Below are positions 51,321 through 59,781 of a stretch of 64,000 bases of DNA, piece by piece; positions within the stretch are counted from its first letter, which is position 1, and the number at the start of each line of letters is the position of its first letter. The notes under the pieces were generated by a model. The model did not search any database. It had not been told where the DNA came from and was given only the letters and a program-made list of their open reading frames with translations. The position numbers and the translations under genes were made by a program. This DNA comes from Nocardia spumae. GTDB lineage: Bacteria; Actinomycetota; Actinomycetes; Mycobacteriales; Mycobacteriaceae. The stretch lies in the NCBI RefSeq assembly GCF_020733635.1, contig NZ_JAJFZL010000001.1, positions 2,852,001 to 2,916,000 on the forward strand, given 5' to 3'.

Positions 51321-52160
51321 ATGACCGCCGTCGTCATTCCGGCCGCCCCGGCCGGTTCGCTCGCACCACCGCGCGGCAGGGTGGACAAGCGCAGGCCCGC
51401 ATGGCTTTCGGTGCCGCTGCGCATCCTGCTGCCGGTATTGATCGTGGCCGGCTGGTGGATCGGTTCGGCGACCGGTGCGCTGTCACCGGAGGTGCTGGCC
51501 GGACCGCCGAAGGTCTGGTCGGCGTTCACCGAACTGCTGCGCAACGGCCAGCTCGCCGACTTCGCGCTCGCCTCGTTCACTCGCGCGGCCTTCGGAGTGC
51601 TGCTGGGGGTGACCGCGGGTCTGCTACTCGGTCTCGTGGCCGGATTGTCGAGTCTCGGTGAGGAATTGGTCGATTCCACGATGCAGATCGTGCGCGCGGT
51701 CCCGTTCCTGGCGCTGGTGCCGCTGTTCATCGCGTGGTTCGGTATCGACGAGCTGTACAAGGTGCTGCTCATCGCGGTGGCCACCGTCGCGCCGATGTAC
51801 GCCTACACCTACCTCGGGGTGCGCAATGTGGACCGCAAGGTGGTGGAGGCGGCGCGCGGATTCGGCCTGACCGGGCCCCGGCTGGTGCTCGAGGTGATTG
51901 TGCCCTCGGCGCTGCCCGGCATACTCATGGCGCTGCGAGTGTGCCTGTCCATCAGCATCACCGGTCTGATCGCCGCCGAGCAGGTCGGCACCAGCAAGGG
52001 CGTCGGATACCTGGTCACCCTCGCACAGGAATACAACCGCACCGACTACATGGTCCTGTGCGTCGTGCTCTACGCGCTGCTGGGCCTGATCTTCGACGGC
52101 GTGGTGCGGCTGATCGAACGCTTCGCGATGCCCTGGCGCGGACAGGTCGCGATCCGGTGA
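51321..52160 (+). CDS. ABC transporter permease (SsuC/TauC-like)
   Basis: 279 residues with about six helices. The EAA loop is VEAARGFGLTGPRLVLEVIVPSALPGI, where it contacts the ATPase. RAVPFLALVPLFIAWFGIDELYKVLLI is the conserved SsuC/TauC segment. ATG 51321 lies one base after the binding-protein stop, and it overlaps the ATPase gene by 4 bases. Confidence 0.9.
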   Translation: MTAVVIPAAPAGSLAPPRGRVDKRRPAWLSVPLRILLPVLIVAGWWIGSATGALSPEVLAGPPKVWSAFTELLRNGQLADFALASFTRAAFGVLLGVTAGLLLGLVAGLSSLGEELVDSTMQIVRAVPFLALVPLFIAWFGIDELYKVLLIAVATVAPMYAYTYLGVRNVDRKVVEAARGFGLTGPRLVLEVIVPSALPGILMALRVCLSISITGLIAAEQVGTSKGVGYLVTLAQEYNRTDYMVLCVVLYALLGLIFDGVVRLIERFAMPWRGQVAIR

Positions 52161-52909
52161 CCGCCGTGGACGAATCGCGCACCTGCGCACCGGCGGCCGT
52201 GCGCATCGAGGGATTGCGAAAAGCGTTCGGCGACAAGGTCGTTCTCGACGGTGTGGACCTGACCGTCCGCCGGGGCGAATTCGTGGTACTGCTCGGTCCC
52301 AGCGGCACCGGTAAGACCACCCTGCTACGCCTGCTCACCGGGCTGGAAGCGCCGGATGCGGGGCAGGTGCTGGTGCCGGCCGTCCGCACCACCGTCTACC
52401 AGGAGCCACGTCTCATTCCGTCCAAGCGGGTGCTGGCCAATGTGATCGTCGGGCAGCGCCGGGCGAAATCGACGCGCGAAGCGGGCTTACGCGCGCTGGC
52501 CGAGGTCGGTCTCGAACCGAAGGCCCGGCAGTGGCCGGCCACCCTCTCCGGTGGTGAGGCCCAGCGTGCGGCGCTGGCCCGCGCTCTGGTCCGGGAACCC
52601 GAACTGCTGCTGCTCGACGAGCCTTTCGCGGCCCTGGACGCGCTGACCCGATTGCAGATGCAGGATCTGGTCGGCGACCTGGTGGACCGTCATCGCCCCG
52701 CCGTGCTCATGGTCACCCACGACGTGGACGAGGCGGTCCGGCTCGCCGACCGCGTACTCGTCCTGGACCGCGGCCGCTTCGCCGTCGACATCGAGATCGA
52801 TCTCGCGCACCCCCGGGACCGCACGGATCCCGACGCCCTGCGCTATCGGGCGGGTCTGCTCGCCGAACTCGGCGTCGGGCGCGTCACCGACAACCACCGG
52901 ACCTCTTGA
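52157..52909 (+). CDS. ABC transporter ATP-binding protein (SsuB/TauB-like)
   Basis: 250 residues. Walker A GPSGTGKTT, short Q-loop TVYQEPRLIPSKRVLANV, signature LSGGEAQRAALARAL, Walker B LLLLDEPFAALDALTRLQMQ and H-loop VTHDVDEAVRLADRV: the NitT/TauT importer type. GTG 52157 overlaps the permease stop (GTGA). With the two preceding genes it makes a complete importer. Confidence 0.9.
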   Translation: MTAVDESRTCAPAAVRIEGLRKAFGDKVVLDGVDLTVRRGEFVVLLGPSGTGKTTLLRLLTGLEAPDAGQVLVPAVRTTVYQEPRLIPSKRVLANVIVGQRRAKSTREAGLRALAEVGLEPKARQWPATLSGGEAQRAALARALVREPELLLLDEPFAALDALTRLQMQDLVGDLVDRHRPAVLMVTHDVDEAVRLADRVLVLDRGRFAVDIEIDLAHPRDRTDPDALRYRAGLLAELGVGRVTDNHRTS

Positions 52910-52924
52910 CCTCAGGAGCATTTC

Positions 52925-53950
52925 ATGACCGACACACTCTGGTACACCCGCTGCCCTGTCCCCACCGCCAGTGGACTGGCGCACAGCCTGGGCTGGCTGG
53001 GGGATACCGCACAGCGCAACGGCCTGCGGTTCGGAGTTCTCCAGGACGCCGGGCCGGAACTGGCCGCATCCCATTTCGACCACGGGCTGTCCGGGCTGAT
53101 CCGCGAGGGCGGCAATGTCCCCGCGATCGCCGCGCACGCGCAGGGCTCACCGACCCGGCTGATCGGTCTGACCTGGATCGACGAGGCCCAGGCCATCCTG
53201 GTCGGCCCGGATTCCCCGGTGCGCACGCCCGCCCAGCTGGCCGGACTGCGGATCGGTGTTCCGGCCTGGGCCCAGGATCAGGCCCGCAGTTTCCCGCGGG
53301 CCATGGCCCTGCACGGCTTCACCAGCGCCCTGCGCCTGGGCGGGCTCACCCTCTCCGACGTCACCGTGGTGGAGTTGGGTGTCGAACGAGACCCCCAGGT
53401 GCGCACCGAGATTCAGCAGCGCACTCGGCGGGTGACCTGGGGCGCGGAGGAACTCGTGCGCGGTGAGGTGGATGCCATCTACGTCAAGGGCGCACGCGCC
53501 CAGGAGGTCGCCGCACAGCACGGCCTGCGGGTGGCCGTGGACCTCGATGCCACCGAGACGCGGCGGCTGCGCGTGAACAACGGCACCCCGCGCCCGATCA
53601 CCGTGCACCAGGATCTGCTCGATTCCGCCCCCGAGGTGGTGATCGGCTTCCTCGCGCAGAGTCTGCGTGCCGCCGACTGGGCCGCCGACAACCTCGACGG
53701 TGTGCGCACCGTGCTGCAACGCGAAACCCTGTCCGGCCCCGAAGGTGTCGAGGCGGCCTACGGCGCCGACTTCCATCGCGGCCTGCGTCCGACACTGGAC
53801 GAGGATCGGGTGGAACTGCTGGGCGTGCAGAAACAGTTCCTGTACACCCACGGATTCCTCGCCGCCGACTTCGACCTCGAGTCCTGGGTCGACCCGGAGC
53901 CGCTGACACGGGCCCGGGAACTCGTCGCCGCCGGGCGGGCAGCGGCATGA
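52925..53950 (+). CDS. DszB-like sulfinate desulfinase candidate
   Basis: 341 residues, no signal peptide, periplasmic-binding-protein fold as in DszB (2'-hydroxybiphenyl-2-sulfinate desulfinase). TLWYTRCPVP matches DszB TLTYSNCPVP, placing Cys10 at the catalytic Cys27; SHFDH and IREGGNVP give His50 and Arg60, with the same 10-residue spacing as DszB His60-Arg70. The C-terminal YGADFHRGLRPTLDEDRVELLGVQKQFLY also follows DszB. These alignments are from memory. It would release sulfite from a sulfinate made by a monooxygenase; the two that follow overlap it (ATGA). An ordinary binding protein is excluded by the missing signal. Confidence 0.8.
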   Translation: MTDTLWYTRCPVPTASGLAHSLGWLGDTAQRNGLRFGVLQDAGPELAASHFDHGLSGLIREGGNVPAIAAHAQGSPTRLIGLTWIDEAQAILVGPDSPVRTPAQLAGLRIGVPAWAQDQARSFPRAMALHGFTSALRLGGLTLSDVTVVELGVERDPQVRTEIQQRTRRVTWGAEELVRGEVDAIYVKGARAQEVAAQHGLRVAVDLDATETRRLRVNNGTPRPITVHQDLLDSAPEVVIGFLAQSLRAADWAADNLDGVRTVLQRETLSGPEGVEAAYGADFHRGLRPTLDEDRVELLGVQKQFLYTHGFLAADFDLESWVDPEPLTRARELVAAGRAAA

Positions 53951-55077
53951 CCGCATTCCTGTGGCGGTTGCCCAGTCGCGGCGACGGGCGGCGCGCTCGC
54001 CCCGAACTGCGCCACCGCGGGGGCTTCTCGGATCCGGCGCCCATTCCGGCTACGGACATCCGCACTCCGCGCCCGGCCGGACGCGGTCCCACCGATGTGC
54101 GGCCCGGCCGCTTCGGGCCCTTCGACGATCTGCATCAGGTGATCGCCGCCGCCGAACTGGCCGGACTCGACGGTGTGCTCGCGCCCTACGATCCGCTCGG
54201 TGAGGAATCCTGGATGGTGGCCGGGGGTGCCTTGCGCGCCACCCGCCACAGCCAGGTCGTCGTCGAATTCCAGCCCGCCTTCGGCACTCCCGTGTACGCG
54301 GCCAAGATGTCGGCCACCCTGCAGCGGCTGTCGGGCGGGCGGCTGGGATGGCGGCTGGCGGTCGATACCGACGGCGCGGACGCGCGCGCCCGGGGTGACC
54401 GGGTGACCGGGGACGATCGCTACACCCGCGCCGCCGAATTCCTCACCGTGGCGCGCCGGGTCTGGAACTCTGAACCGGTACCGGGGGCCGGCTTCCGGGG
54501 CACCGGGGTCGAGTTCGCGGGACAGTACTTCGACGTGATCGACGGCGGCTTCCGCGGCGTACTGTCCGGGCTGCCCTTCCCGGACGTGCATCTGTCCGGC
54601 ACTTCCGCTGCCGCACTGGACCTTTCGGCCCACCACGGTGATGTGCACCTGTTCACCGAAACGCCGGACGGTCCGGCCGCGGCGCTGGCGGCGCTGCGAG
54701 CCCGCACCGCCGAGACCGGCCGCACCGTGCGCGCCGGACTCGACGTGCCGATCATCGCCCGCGAGACCGAGGACGAGGCCTGGGCGCGTGCGGAACGGCA
54801 GTGGCACGAGGTGCGTCCGGACGGCCCCGGTGCGCGCTCGCTGAGCCTCGGGGACGGGCGCTGGGCCGGATTCGACGTGCTCGGCTATCCGCAGACCATC
54901 GGCCTGATCGGCAGTTACGAGCAGGTGGCCCGGCAGCTTCAGGTATATGCCGCTGCCGGATTCGACACCGTCGTGCTGAGCGGTCACCCGCATATCGAAG
55001 AGGTGCACCGCGCCGGTGAGCACCTGCTGTTCCTCGCCGATCCGGCCGGACGCACACTGAAGGAGGCCGTGGTATGA
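53947..55077 (+). CDS. LLM-class FMN-dependent monooxygenase (SsuD-like)
   Basis: 376 residues, luciferase-like barrel. VIAAAELAGLDGVLAPYDPLGEESWMVAGGAL, VVVEFQPAFGTPVYAAKMSATLQRLSGGRLGWRLAVD, DRYTRAAEFLTVARRVWNSEPV and PHIEEVHRAGEHLLFLAD fit alkanesulfonate-monooxygenase relatives. The N-terminal ~25 residues are Arg-rich and atypical. It needs FMNH2 from a reductase not encoded in the operon. Overlaps both neighbours by ATGA. Together with the desulfinase it suggests oxidative C-S cleavage. Confidence 0.85.
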   Translation: MTAFLWRLPSRGDGRRARPELRHRGGFSDPAPIPATDIRTPRPAGRGPTDVRPGRFGPFDDLHQVIAAAELAGLDGVLAPYDPLGEESWMVAGGALRATRHSQVVVEFQPAFGTPVYAAKMSATLQRLSGGRLGWRLAVDTDGADARARGDRVTGDDRYTRAAEFLTVARRVWNSEPVPGAGFRGTGVEFAGQYFDVIDGGFRGVLSGLPFPDVHLSGTSAAALDLSAHHGDVHLFTETPDGPAAALAALRARTAETGRTVRAGLDVPIIARETEDEAWARAERQWHEVRPDGPGARSLSLGDGRWAGFDVLGYPQTIGLIGSYEQVARQLQVYAAAGFDTVVLSGHPHIEEVHRAGEHLLFLADPAGRTLKEAVV

Positions 55078-56243
55078 CCATCGACATCTACTGGCGCATC
55101 GGTATGGAGGGTGACCACGCCTCGCTGCGCACCCCGCGCCGCTACAACCGGGGCAACGCCGCCGGGTACGGCCCCGGCAATATCGCCCCCGCTGTCCGGG
55201 GCGGAGAACTGGACGGCTACAGCTATATCGACCACGTCGCCGCCGTCGCCAGGGCCAGCGAATCCGCCGGATTCCTGGGCGGGCTGCTGCCCTCGTTCCC
55301 GGTCACCGAGGACCCTTGGGCCTTCGCTGCCGCGCTGGCTCGCGAGACCACCACCTACCGGTTCATGGTCGCCTTCCAGCCGGGCTTCCTGCACCCGGTG
55401 CAGGCCGCCCGGATGTCGGCGAGCCTGCAGCGCGCCACCGGGGGCCGGCTCGTCTACAACATCATCAGCGGCGGTGGCGGGCCCGCCCAATTGTGGTGGG
55501 GCGACAAGGTTTCCCACGACGACCGCTACGCTCGCACCAGCGAATTCCTGGATGTGCTGCGCGGGGTGTGGGATGGCGATCCCTACTCTCACGACGGCCG
55601 GTTCTTCGGCACCGACGGCGCCGCGCTGCCACCGGGCCTGGCCGGTCAGCCCTTCCCGGAGGTGTACTTCTCCGGATCCTCGGGCGCCGCGGTGCAGGCC
55701 GCCGGCCGGCATGCGGACTACTACCTGTCCTGGCTCGAGCCGTTCGCCGATCTGCGGGCCAAATTCGACGGCGTGCGCGCCCATGCCGACACGATCGGCC
55801 GCACACCGAAATTCGCGGTGCGCATCGACATCCTGGCACGGCATACCGAGGAGGCGGCCTGGGACGAGATCCACAAGGGCTGGGCCTTCGTCGACCGCGA
55901 GGCCGCCAACCGCGCCGCCCAGGGCGATTCGGTGGGCGCGGCCCGGATCAAGGGCTGGGTGCCCGAAACCATCACCGGTTACCGGGACCTCGAGGTACAG
56001 CCCAACGTCTGGTGCGGGTTCAGCCTGATTCGCGGCGGGCCCGCCTTCGGGTTGGTCGGCAGTTACGAACAGGTCGCCCAGCGGCTGGACGAGCTGATCG
56101 CCCTCGGCGTCGACGCCTTCATCCTCGCCGGCAACCCACATCTGGAAGAGGCCTATCGAGTCGGGGAGGAAGTGCTGCCGTTGCTCGGCCGCTCCCGGCT
56201 GACCGCGCCGGCCGCCGCCCCCGTGCTCACCCACGCCCACTAG
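55074..56243 (+). CDS. LLM-class FMN-dependent monooxygenase (SsuD-like)
   Basis: 389 residues, close to SsuD length (381). YSYIDHVAAVARASESAGFLGGLLPSFPVTEDPW, FMVAFQPGFLHPVQAARMSASLQRATGGRLVYNIISGGG, HDDRYARTSEFLDVLRGVWDGDPYSHDGRFF and FSGSSGAAVQAAGRHADYYLSWLEP match SsuD/MsuD-type enzymes that cleave sulfonates to aldehyde and sulfite. Two different paralogues in one operon suggest sequential oxidations of one substrate. Overlaps the previous gene by ATGA. Confidence 0.88.
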   Translation: MTIDIYWRIGMEGDHASLRTPRRYNRGNAAGYGPGNIAPAVRGGELDGYSYIDHVAAVARASESAGFLGGLLPSFPVTEDPWAFAAALARETTTYRFMVAFQPGFLHPVQAARMSASLQRATGGRLVYNIISGGGGPAQLWWGDKVSHDDRYARTSEFLDVLRGVWDGDPYSHDGRFFGTDGAALPPGLAGQPFPEVYFSGSSGAAVQAAGRHADYYLSWLEPFADLRAKFDGVRAHADTIGRTPKFAVRIDILARHTEEAAWDEIHKGWAFVDREAANRAAQGDSVGAARIKGWVPETITGYRDLEVQPNVWCGFSLIRGGPAFGLVGSYEQVAQRLDELIALGVDAFILAGNPHLEEAYRVGEEVLPLLGRSRLTAPAAAPVLTHAH

Positions 56244-56250
56244 GAGAACC

Positions 56251-56958
56251 ATGACCAGCACCGAGATCCGGCTCACCGAGACCGTGACCGACTTCGTCGC
56301 CGCCGCCACCCGCGACGCCGAGAAGGCGTTCCGGGTGTTGCGCGAGACGGGTACCGTGACCGGCAACGGAACGGTCAACTTCGTCGAACGGGTGCCCGGC
56401 GAGGACATCGCCGTCGCACTGAACGAACCCGGGCCCTGGGCCGACGACCGCAGCGTGCGACCGGTGGTGGCGAGCTTCGACGGAGAAGTGTTGTCCGGCA
56501 GCGGATCCGCCGGATTCGTCACCGGCTACGCCCCGGTGTTCCGCGCCCATCCCGAGATCACCTCCGTGGTGCACGTGCACAGCCCCTGGCTGGGCGGCTG
56601 GGCGCAGACTCATCGCACCTTCCCGATCCGCTACGCGGCCGTCCAGCGCTTGACCCTGTCCCGGGAGATCCTGCCGCATATCGACCGCAGCATCGGCGCC
56701 GGTGCGTTCGTCCTGGACCGGCTGACCCGGGATCCCGACCTGATCGCGATCTTCGAAGCCAACGGCGGCGCGAACGTCATCGGCCGCGCGGGATTGCTGG
56801 ACCTGGCGAAACTGGTGGTGCTGCTGGAAGAGGGCGCCCAATACCAGGCGATCGCCGAAACCCTCGGCGGCTCGGTCGAATTGGACGCGTCCAATCTGGC
56901 CGTGCAGTGGGGTCGCACCGGGCTGGCCGACGAGGCCCGCCGCCGCGGCCTGATCTGA
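56251..56958 (+). CDS. class II aldolase/adducin-family protein
   Basis: 235 residues. VLRETGTVTGNGTVNFVERVPGEDIAV is the N-terminal aldolase_II motif; VVHVHSPWLGGWAQT gives the HxH zinc ligands, and VIGRAGLLDLAKLVVLLEEGAQYQAIA the C-terminal part. Members are aldolases, epimerases or decarboxylases on phosphorylated or free hydroxy compounds. It starts 7 bases after the SsuD-like gene, so it probably processes the carbon skeleton released after desulfonation. Reaction not predictable. Confidence 0.82.
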   Translation: MTSTEIRLTETVTDFVAAATRDAEKAFRVLRETGTVTGNGTVNFVERVPGEDIAVALNEPGPWADDRSVRPVVASFDGEVLSGSGSAGFVTGYAPVFRAHPEITSVVHVHSPWLGGWAQTHRTFPIRYAAVQRLTLSREILPHIDRSIGAGAFVLDRLTRDPDLIAIFEANGGANVIGRAGLLDLAKLVVLLEEGAQYQAIAETLGGSVELDASNLAVQWGRTGLADEARRRGLI

Positions 56959-56990
56959 ACCCACTCCCGCACAACTCCCGAGGAGCAACC

Positions 56991-58115
56991 GTGACCGTTC
57001 GGGTCGGCTACTTCCCCCACAACAACTCCCTGTTCGTCCTGCGCCACCGCGGCATTCTGGAACGGGTACTGCCCGAGGTGGAATGGGTGGACCTGCGCGC
57101 CCTGCCCCAGCCGGAGCGTGCCGATGTGAAATCCACGCTGCCGTCGGTGCATTCGGACTACCTGTTCACCGAGGGCGGCTACGACTTCATCGGCACCGGC
57201 TTCACCCCGCCGATCACCGCGCTCGGCAACGACCGCGACATCGTGTACGCCGGCATCTCCGGCCCGCGTATCGAGAACGGCCGCCTGGTTACCAAGGCGG
57301 GCAACGGAATCGAGTCGGTGGCCGATCTGAAGGGCAAGCGGATCGGGATCGCGCACGGATCCTGGCAGACGACACTGTTGCTGTTCGCGCTGGAGAAGGC
57401 GGGACTGGGCTGGGCCGATGTCGAACCGGTCGACACCGACGTCCACGACGGCGGGGTCCTGCTGCTCGACGGCACCCTGGACGCCTGGGTCGGCGCGTAT
57501 CCGGGCCTGACCGCGGTCGAAGCCGCCTCCGCGCTGCATACTCTCGTCGACACCGAATCCGTGTTCAGCCATCCGTCCCTGTGGTTCACCCGGCGCGATT
57601 TCGCCGAGAACAACCGGCCCGCTCTGGAAGCGATCCTCACCGCCCTGCAGGAATCCGACGCCTGGATCGCCGAGAATCCGCGCGCCGCGGCCCAGTACTT
57701 CGTCGACGATATCGTCGCGCGTGGCGGCACCGCCGAGCTCGACGCCTGGGAAGCCGCCCTGCGCGGGCGCCCGTTCGGCATCGGCCCGGTGACCGAGGAA
57801 TTCCTCGACGAACAGCAGCACGCCGCGGACCTGCTCGCGGCGAACGGACTGCTCCCCAGGACGGTTCGGGTGCGCGACGCGGTCGATCCGGTGATCGGCG
57901 CATTCGTCGCCGCGCGGCGGGAACCGGCGGCGACCGGCTGGGCGCGCGGGTCAGTCCCGCGCGGCGGTGATGATCGGCACCAGGTAGGCGCGAGCGAAGG
58001 CGGTGAGGTCGCTGTCGGAGTCGAGATCGATGGTGCCCACCGGCTGCAGGATGATCGAGTGCACGATCCGGCAGGCGATCTCGACCCGGTTGCGCAGATC
58101 CGGCGCGACCGGTAA
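56991..58115 (+). CDS. cytoplasmic sulfonate-binding-protein-like protein, C-terminal read-through
   Basis: 374 residues. NMT1/SsuA-like: VRVGYFPHNNSLFVLRHRGILE, IESVADLKGKRIGIAHGSWQTTLLLFALEKAGLGWADVEPV and LLLDGTLDAWVGAYPG. No signal peptide or lipobox, and no Cys at the DszB position, so it is either a cytoplasmic ligand-binding protein or an enzyme. GTG 56991 follows GAGGAG. The fold should end near residue 320; the last ~50 residues are low-complexity Gly/Asp/Arg sequence read through the 3' end of the convergent TetR gene, so the native stop looks lost. Confidence 0.78.
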   Translation: MTVRVGYFPHNNSLFVLRHRGILERVLPEVEWVDLRALPQPERADVKSTLPSVHSDYLFTEGGYDFIGTGFTPPITALGNDRDIVYAGISGPRIENGRLVTKAGNGIESVADLKGKRIGIAHGSWQTTLLLFALEKAGLGWADVEPVDTDVHDGGVLLLDGTLDAWVGAYPGLTAVEAASALHTLVDTESVFSHPSLWFTRRDFAENNRPALEAILTALQESDAWIAENPRAAAQYFVDDIVARGGTAELDAWEAALRGRPFGIGPVTEEFLDEQQHAADLLAANGLLPRTVRVRDAVDPVIGAFVAARREPAATGWARGSVPRGGDDRHQVGASEGGEVAVGVEIDGAHRLQDDRVHDPAGDLDPVAQIRRDR

Positions 58116-58571
58116 ATCCCTGTCCCGCAGGGTGTTCCGCAGCAATGTCGTCGCGGATTCGACCGCGAGTACGAACGGCGCCCCGCCGTCGGTGGTGAAC
58201 TGGGGGAGCAGGCGCTCGGGCTCGAGGGTGAGCATCCGGTCGATCAGCGGGTGCCGGCGCCAGCTGAGCACGACCGTGGTGAATACCGCGACCACGACGT
58301 CGTCGATGGTCTCGTGCCGGGACGGGATGTCGTTCAGTTCGTCGAGCAGCTTCTGTACTTCGCGGGCCGTCACCGCGCGGACCAGATCGTCGCGTGAGCC
58401 GATGCGCCGGTAGACGGTGACCCTGTCGACGTCCGCCTGCCGGGCGACGTCTTCGATCGTCGTCTTCTTGACCCCCACTCGCTCGAACTGTACGAGGGCG
58501 GCATCGAGGATGCGCGCCTCGAGGTCGTCGGTCTTTTCCGTGTCCTTCGAGGTAGTGGCAGTGGGGCGCAC
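57951..58571 (-). CDS. TetR/AcrR family transcriptional regulator
   Basis: 206 residues from GTG 58571. HTH: ILDAALVQFERVGVKKTTIEDVARQADVDRVTVYRRIGSRDDLV, with the TVYRRIGSRDDL ending. C-terminal domain VVVAVFTTVVLSWRRHPLIDRMLTLEPERLLPQF. The frame runs upstream to 58640 through a Cys-rich stretch that overlaps operator-like DNA, so the later GTG is preferred. It is divergent from the reductase/monooxygenase operon at 58670, with palindromes between, and 3'-overlaps the previous gene by 165 bases. Confidence 0.86.
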   Translation of the reverse strand: MRPTATTSKDTEKTDDLEARILDAALVQFERVGVKKTTIEDVARQADVDRVTVYRRIGSRDDLVRAVTAREVQKLLDELNDIPSRHETIDDVVVAVFTTVVLSWRRHPLIDRMLTLEPERLLPQFTTDGGAPFVLAVESATTLLRNTLRDRDLPVAPDLRNRVEIACRIVHSIILQPVGTIDLDSDSDLTAFARAYLVPIITAARD

Positions 58572-58604
58572 ACGGCAACAGTAGCAGGCTACGGCAATCA
58601 TGCA

Positions 58605-58634
58605 ACAAATTCTGATAATTTGTGGCTGCCACAT
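58605..58634. promoter_or_regulatory. TetR operator candidate (two palindromes)
   Basis: ACAAATTCTGATAATTTGT (58605-58623; 7-base arms, 5-base centre) overlaps TGTGGCTGCCACA (58622-58634; perfect 6-base arms). Both lie in the 98-base divergent gap between TetR and the reductase gene. Confidence 0.65.
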
Positions 58635-58669
58635 TGCCATACGATTTGTTGCTTTGTTAGCGTCAGGGC

Positions 58670-59758
58670 ATGGCTGATGACCGTGCGACGACGCACACTT
58701 GCCACCTCCTCGACGGCGGACCGGGCGTGAGCGCCCCCGCCGCCGACCCGACGATCGGCCTGCGTGCGCTGGGCGTCGCGGTCGATGTGTACCGGAAGGT
58801 GTTCACGACACCGTCGCTGTCGCGCTCGAATCCGGTGCGCCACATCGGATTCGACTTGGATGCCGTGGTCGAGTCGGTGCGGCCGGAAGCCGCCGATGTC
58901 GTGAGCGTGCACCTGGCGCGCCCCGACGGCGGGCTGTTGCCGTCGTGGCGGCCGGGATCGCATCTGGACGTATTCCTGCCCTCGGGCCGTCAGCGGCAGT
59001 ATTCGCTGTGCGGCGATCCCGACGACCGGCGCCGCTACCGCATCGCCGTGCGTCGTCTGGCCGGCGGCGACGGCGGGTCGGTCGAGGTGCACACCCTGCG
59101 CCGCGGCGATGTGCTGCGTATTCGAGGTCCGCGCAACGCGTTCGCATTCGTCGAGAACGCACCGTCCTATCTGTTCGTGGCCGCCGGTATCGGGATCACG
59201 CCGATCCTGCCGATGGCGCGTGCCGCCGGAACCCGCGGACGCCTGGTGTATCTGGGGCGTTCACGAGACAGCATGCCGTTCCTCGACGAACTGCCGGCCG
59301 GTGCCGACGTGCGCGCCGACTCCGACGCCGGCACCCCCGATATCCCGGCGATTCTGCGCACCGCGGATCCGGGCGCGGCGGTCTACGTCTGTGGTCCGCC
59401 GCCGGTCCTCGAGGCGGCGCGGCGCTGTGCGTTCACGGTGAATCCGACCGGATCGCTGCATACCGAACGGTTTTCGGCGCTGCCGGTGTCCGATGGCCGC
59501 GAATTCGAGCTGACGCTCGCCCGCCGCGGCGTCTCGGTGCGCGTCGCCAGTACGGAAACGGCACTGGATGCCATCCGCCGCGTCGAACCCGATGTCGTGT
59601 ACTCGTGCCGGCAGGGGTTCTGCGGTACCTGCAAGACCCGCGTCCTCGCCGGTGCGGTCGACCATCGAGACCGTGCGCTGCCCGATGCCGAACGCCGCGA
59701 CCACATGCTGACCTGCGTCTCCCGCTCGCTCGACGGGCCGCTGGTCCTCGATCTCTGA
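58670..59758 (+). CDS. PDR/VanB-type oxidoreductase (flavin plus 2Fe-2S)
   Basis: 362 residues. Flavin domain with RQYSLCGDPDD (RxYSL flavin motif), NAD domain with FVAAGIGITPILPMAR and VYVCGPPPVLEAAR, and a C-terminal plant-type ferredoxin domain whose Cys ligands are in CRQGFCGTCKTRV and MLTC. It moves electrons from NADH through flavin to the iron-sulfur centre, normally feeding an oxygenase. ATG 58670. It is the first gene of an operon with a monooxygenase and an SDR, but BVMOs carry their own flavin, so its true partner is open. Confidence 0.87.
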   Translation: MADDRATTHTCHLLDGGPGVSAPAADPTIGLRALGVAVDVYRKVFTTPSLSRSNPVRHIGFDLDAVVESVRPEAADVVSVHLARPDGGLLPSWRPGSHLDVFLPSGRQRQYSLCGDPDDRRRYRIAVRRLAGGDGGSVEVHTLRRGDVLRIRGPRNAFAFVENAPSYLFVAAGIGITPILPMARAAGTRGRLVYLGRSRDSMPFLDELPAGADVRADSDAGTPDIPAILRTADPGAAVYVCGPPPVLEAARRCAFTVNPTGSLHTERFSALPVSDGREFELTLARRGVSVRVASTETALDAIRRVEPDVVYSCRQGFCGTCKTRVLAGAVDHRDRALPDAERRDHMLTCVSRSLDGPLVLDL

Positions 59759-59781
59759 CAGTGAAAGGCCGATACGGTCCG

